From the NCBI GenBank assembly GCA_024036415.1, contig JAMWET010005010.1, forward strand, positions 33,501-97,500: a stretch of 64,000 nt of DNA, given 5' to 3'. Below the pieces are notes generated by a model. It was not told the DNA's origin. It did not search any database and saw nothing but the letters and a program-made list of their open reading frames with translations. Position 1 is the first letter of the stretch. Every line of letters starts with the position of its first letter. The position numbers were made by a program, and so were the translations under genes. Below are positions 63,465-64,000 of this stretch, piece by piece. This stretch comes from Prochilodus magdalenae. Its lineage: Eukaryota > Chordata > Actinopteri > Characiformes > Prochilodontidae.

Positions 63465-63526
63465 GGCTGCTACCCCAGTTCTTTTTTGGAATAAAAGTCC
63501 TCCAAAACAGAACTGGGGTAGCAGCC
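63465..63526. repeat. 26-bp stem, 10-nt loop hairpin
   Basis: Left arm 63465-63490, right arm 63501-63526, pairing at 25 of 26 positions; arm ends are GGCTGCTACCCCAGTTC and GAACTGGGGTAGCAGCC. It lies directly beside the LINE fragment at 63540-63840. Confidence 0.95.
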
Positions 63527-63539
63527 TTCAGACTTGCCG

Positions 63540-63840
63540 TGGAAGACCTGAGAGCTTGTTAAGGCACATATAACCACGGAGGCTCAGTCATGTAAGAGGG
63601 TGCCAAACTATGTAGAGCTTTGTATAAATGTAGAAGAACTTTAAAACCAATTCTAACAGATACAGGGAGCCAGCAGAGAGTAGCCAGAATAGGTCTAATG
63701 TGCTCTCTCTTCCTAGCTCTGGTTAAAAGTTAGCTGGGGCTTCTCAATTAATTCTTTTGGAAGACCAGTAAATAGAGCATTACAGTAGTCCAGTCTGATT
63801 CAAATTAATGTATGAAAGAGCTTCTCAGCATCCTGTTAAG
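63540..63840 (-). mobile_element. L2/CR1-like LINE C-terminal fragment
   Basis: The - strand, with frame breaks, reads DAEKLFHT, RLDYCNALFTGLPKE, then RPILATLCWLPVSVRIGFK-like and YKALHSLAPSYMTEP-like pieces, the same C-terminal region as at 59.5-60.0 kb but a different family. Several stops; fragment only. Confidence 0.65.
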
Positions 63841-64000
63841 TTAAAACAGACATATGCTGGTGAAATGTCTGAGGGCAAGGAACACTTTTTTGGTCATCCC
63901 ACTAATTACATTGTTTGTACATGTATACAACAAGTTAAAAACTGACAATGCAATGCAATGGTGCAAAACAAAGCAACAATTTAAACACTTTAACATAAAA

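Overview
The window is vertebrate nuclear DNA from a teleost fish. Genes are split by phased GT-AG (and some GC-AG) introns, the intervening DNA is rich in Tc1-like transposons, L2/CR1- and Rex-type LINE pieces, a tRNA-derived SINE with the usual fish 3' tail, and minisatellites. Some dispersed foldback repeats (36.3-36.6 kb, 60.8-61.3 kb) look like families common in characin/catfish-type (otophysan) fishes; that placement is a recollection, not a test.

The real genes are a tandem cluster, all on the + strand, of immune-type cell-surface receptors of the CD2/SLAM family: signal peptide, a V-like Ig domain without the canonical cysteines, a C2 Ig domain with the family signature NPVSN, one membrane span, and a cytoplasmic tail with tyrosine motifs. 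Copies: A (1-3875, only the 3' part is in the window), B (8821-12485), C (13726-17339), D (18719-21887), E (a decayed remnant, about 38060-40485), F (43772-50075) and G (a lone terminal exon with a 4-base deletion, 60185-60252). B, C, D and F can be assembled as six exons with consistent phases into proteins of 305-312 residues. Tails differ: A carries a true ITSM (TVYTTV) and a YANM motif, while B, C, D and F carry ITIM-like motifs.

Layout: 1.0-2.0 kb is a 54-bp minisatellite inside an intron of A. 3.9-8.1 kb is intergenic with duplicated sequence. 8.1-21.9 kb holds genes B, C and D in tight tandem, each preceded by a conserved promoter cassette with an ETS-like site and an IRF-like site. 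22-25.5 kb holds duplicated repeats and a SINE. 25.6-30.8 kb is a degenerate GGTTGCTATGGTATCCCAGG-type array. 31.0-33.4 kb is a nested inverted repeat; its inner 1.58 kb is a near-palindrome whose arms each carry three tRNA-like modules. 33.4-43.6 kb is mostly gene-poor and contains remnant E. 43.6-50.1 kb is gene F, whose large introns are invaded by Tc1 and LTR-like elements. 50-64 kb is repeat-rich; it contains a second copy of the 23.5-26 kb segment, LINE fragments and lone exon G.

The most unusual items are the tRNA-like palindrome and the GC-AG intron conserved between membrane and tail exons in four paralogs. Reading through that intron would give a receptor without its tail motifs. 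No prokaryotic-type systems, CRISPR arrays or complete rRNA/tRNA genes were seen.
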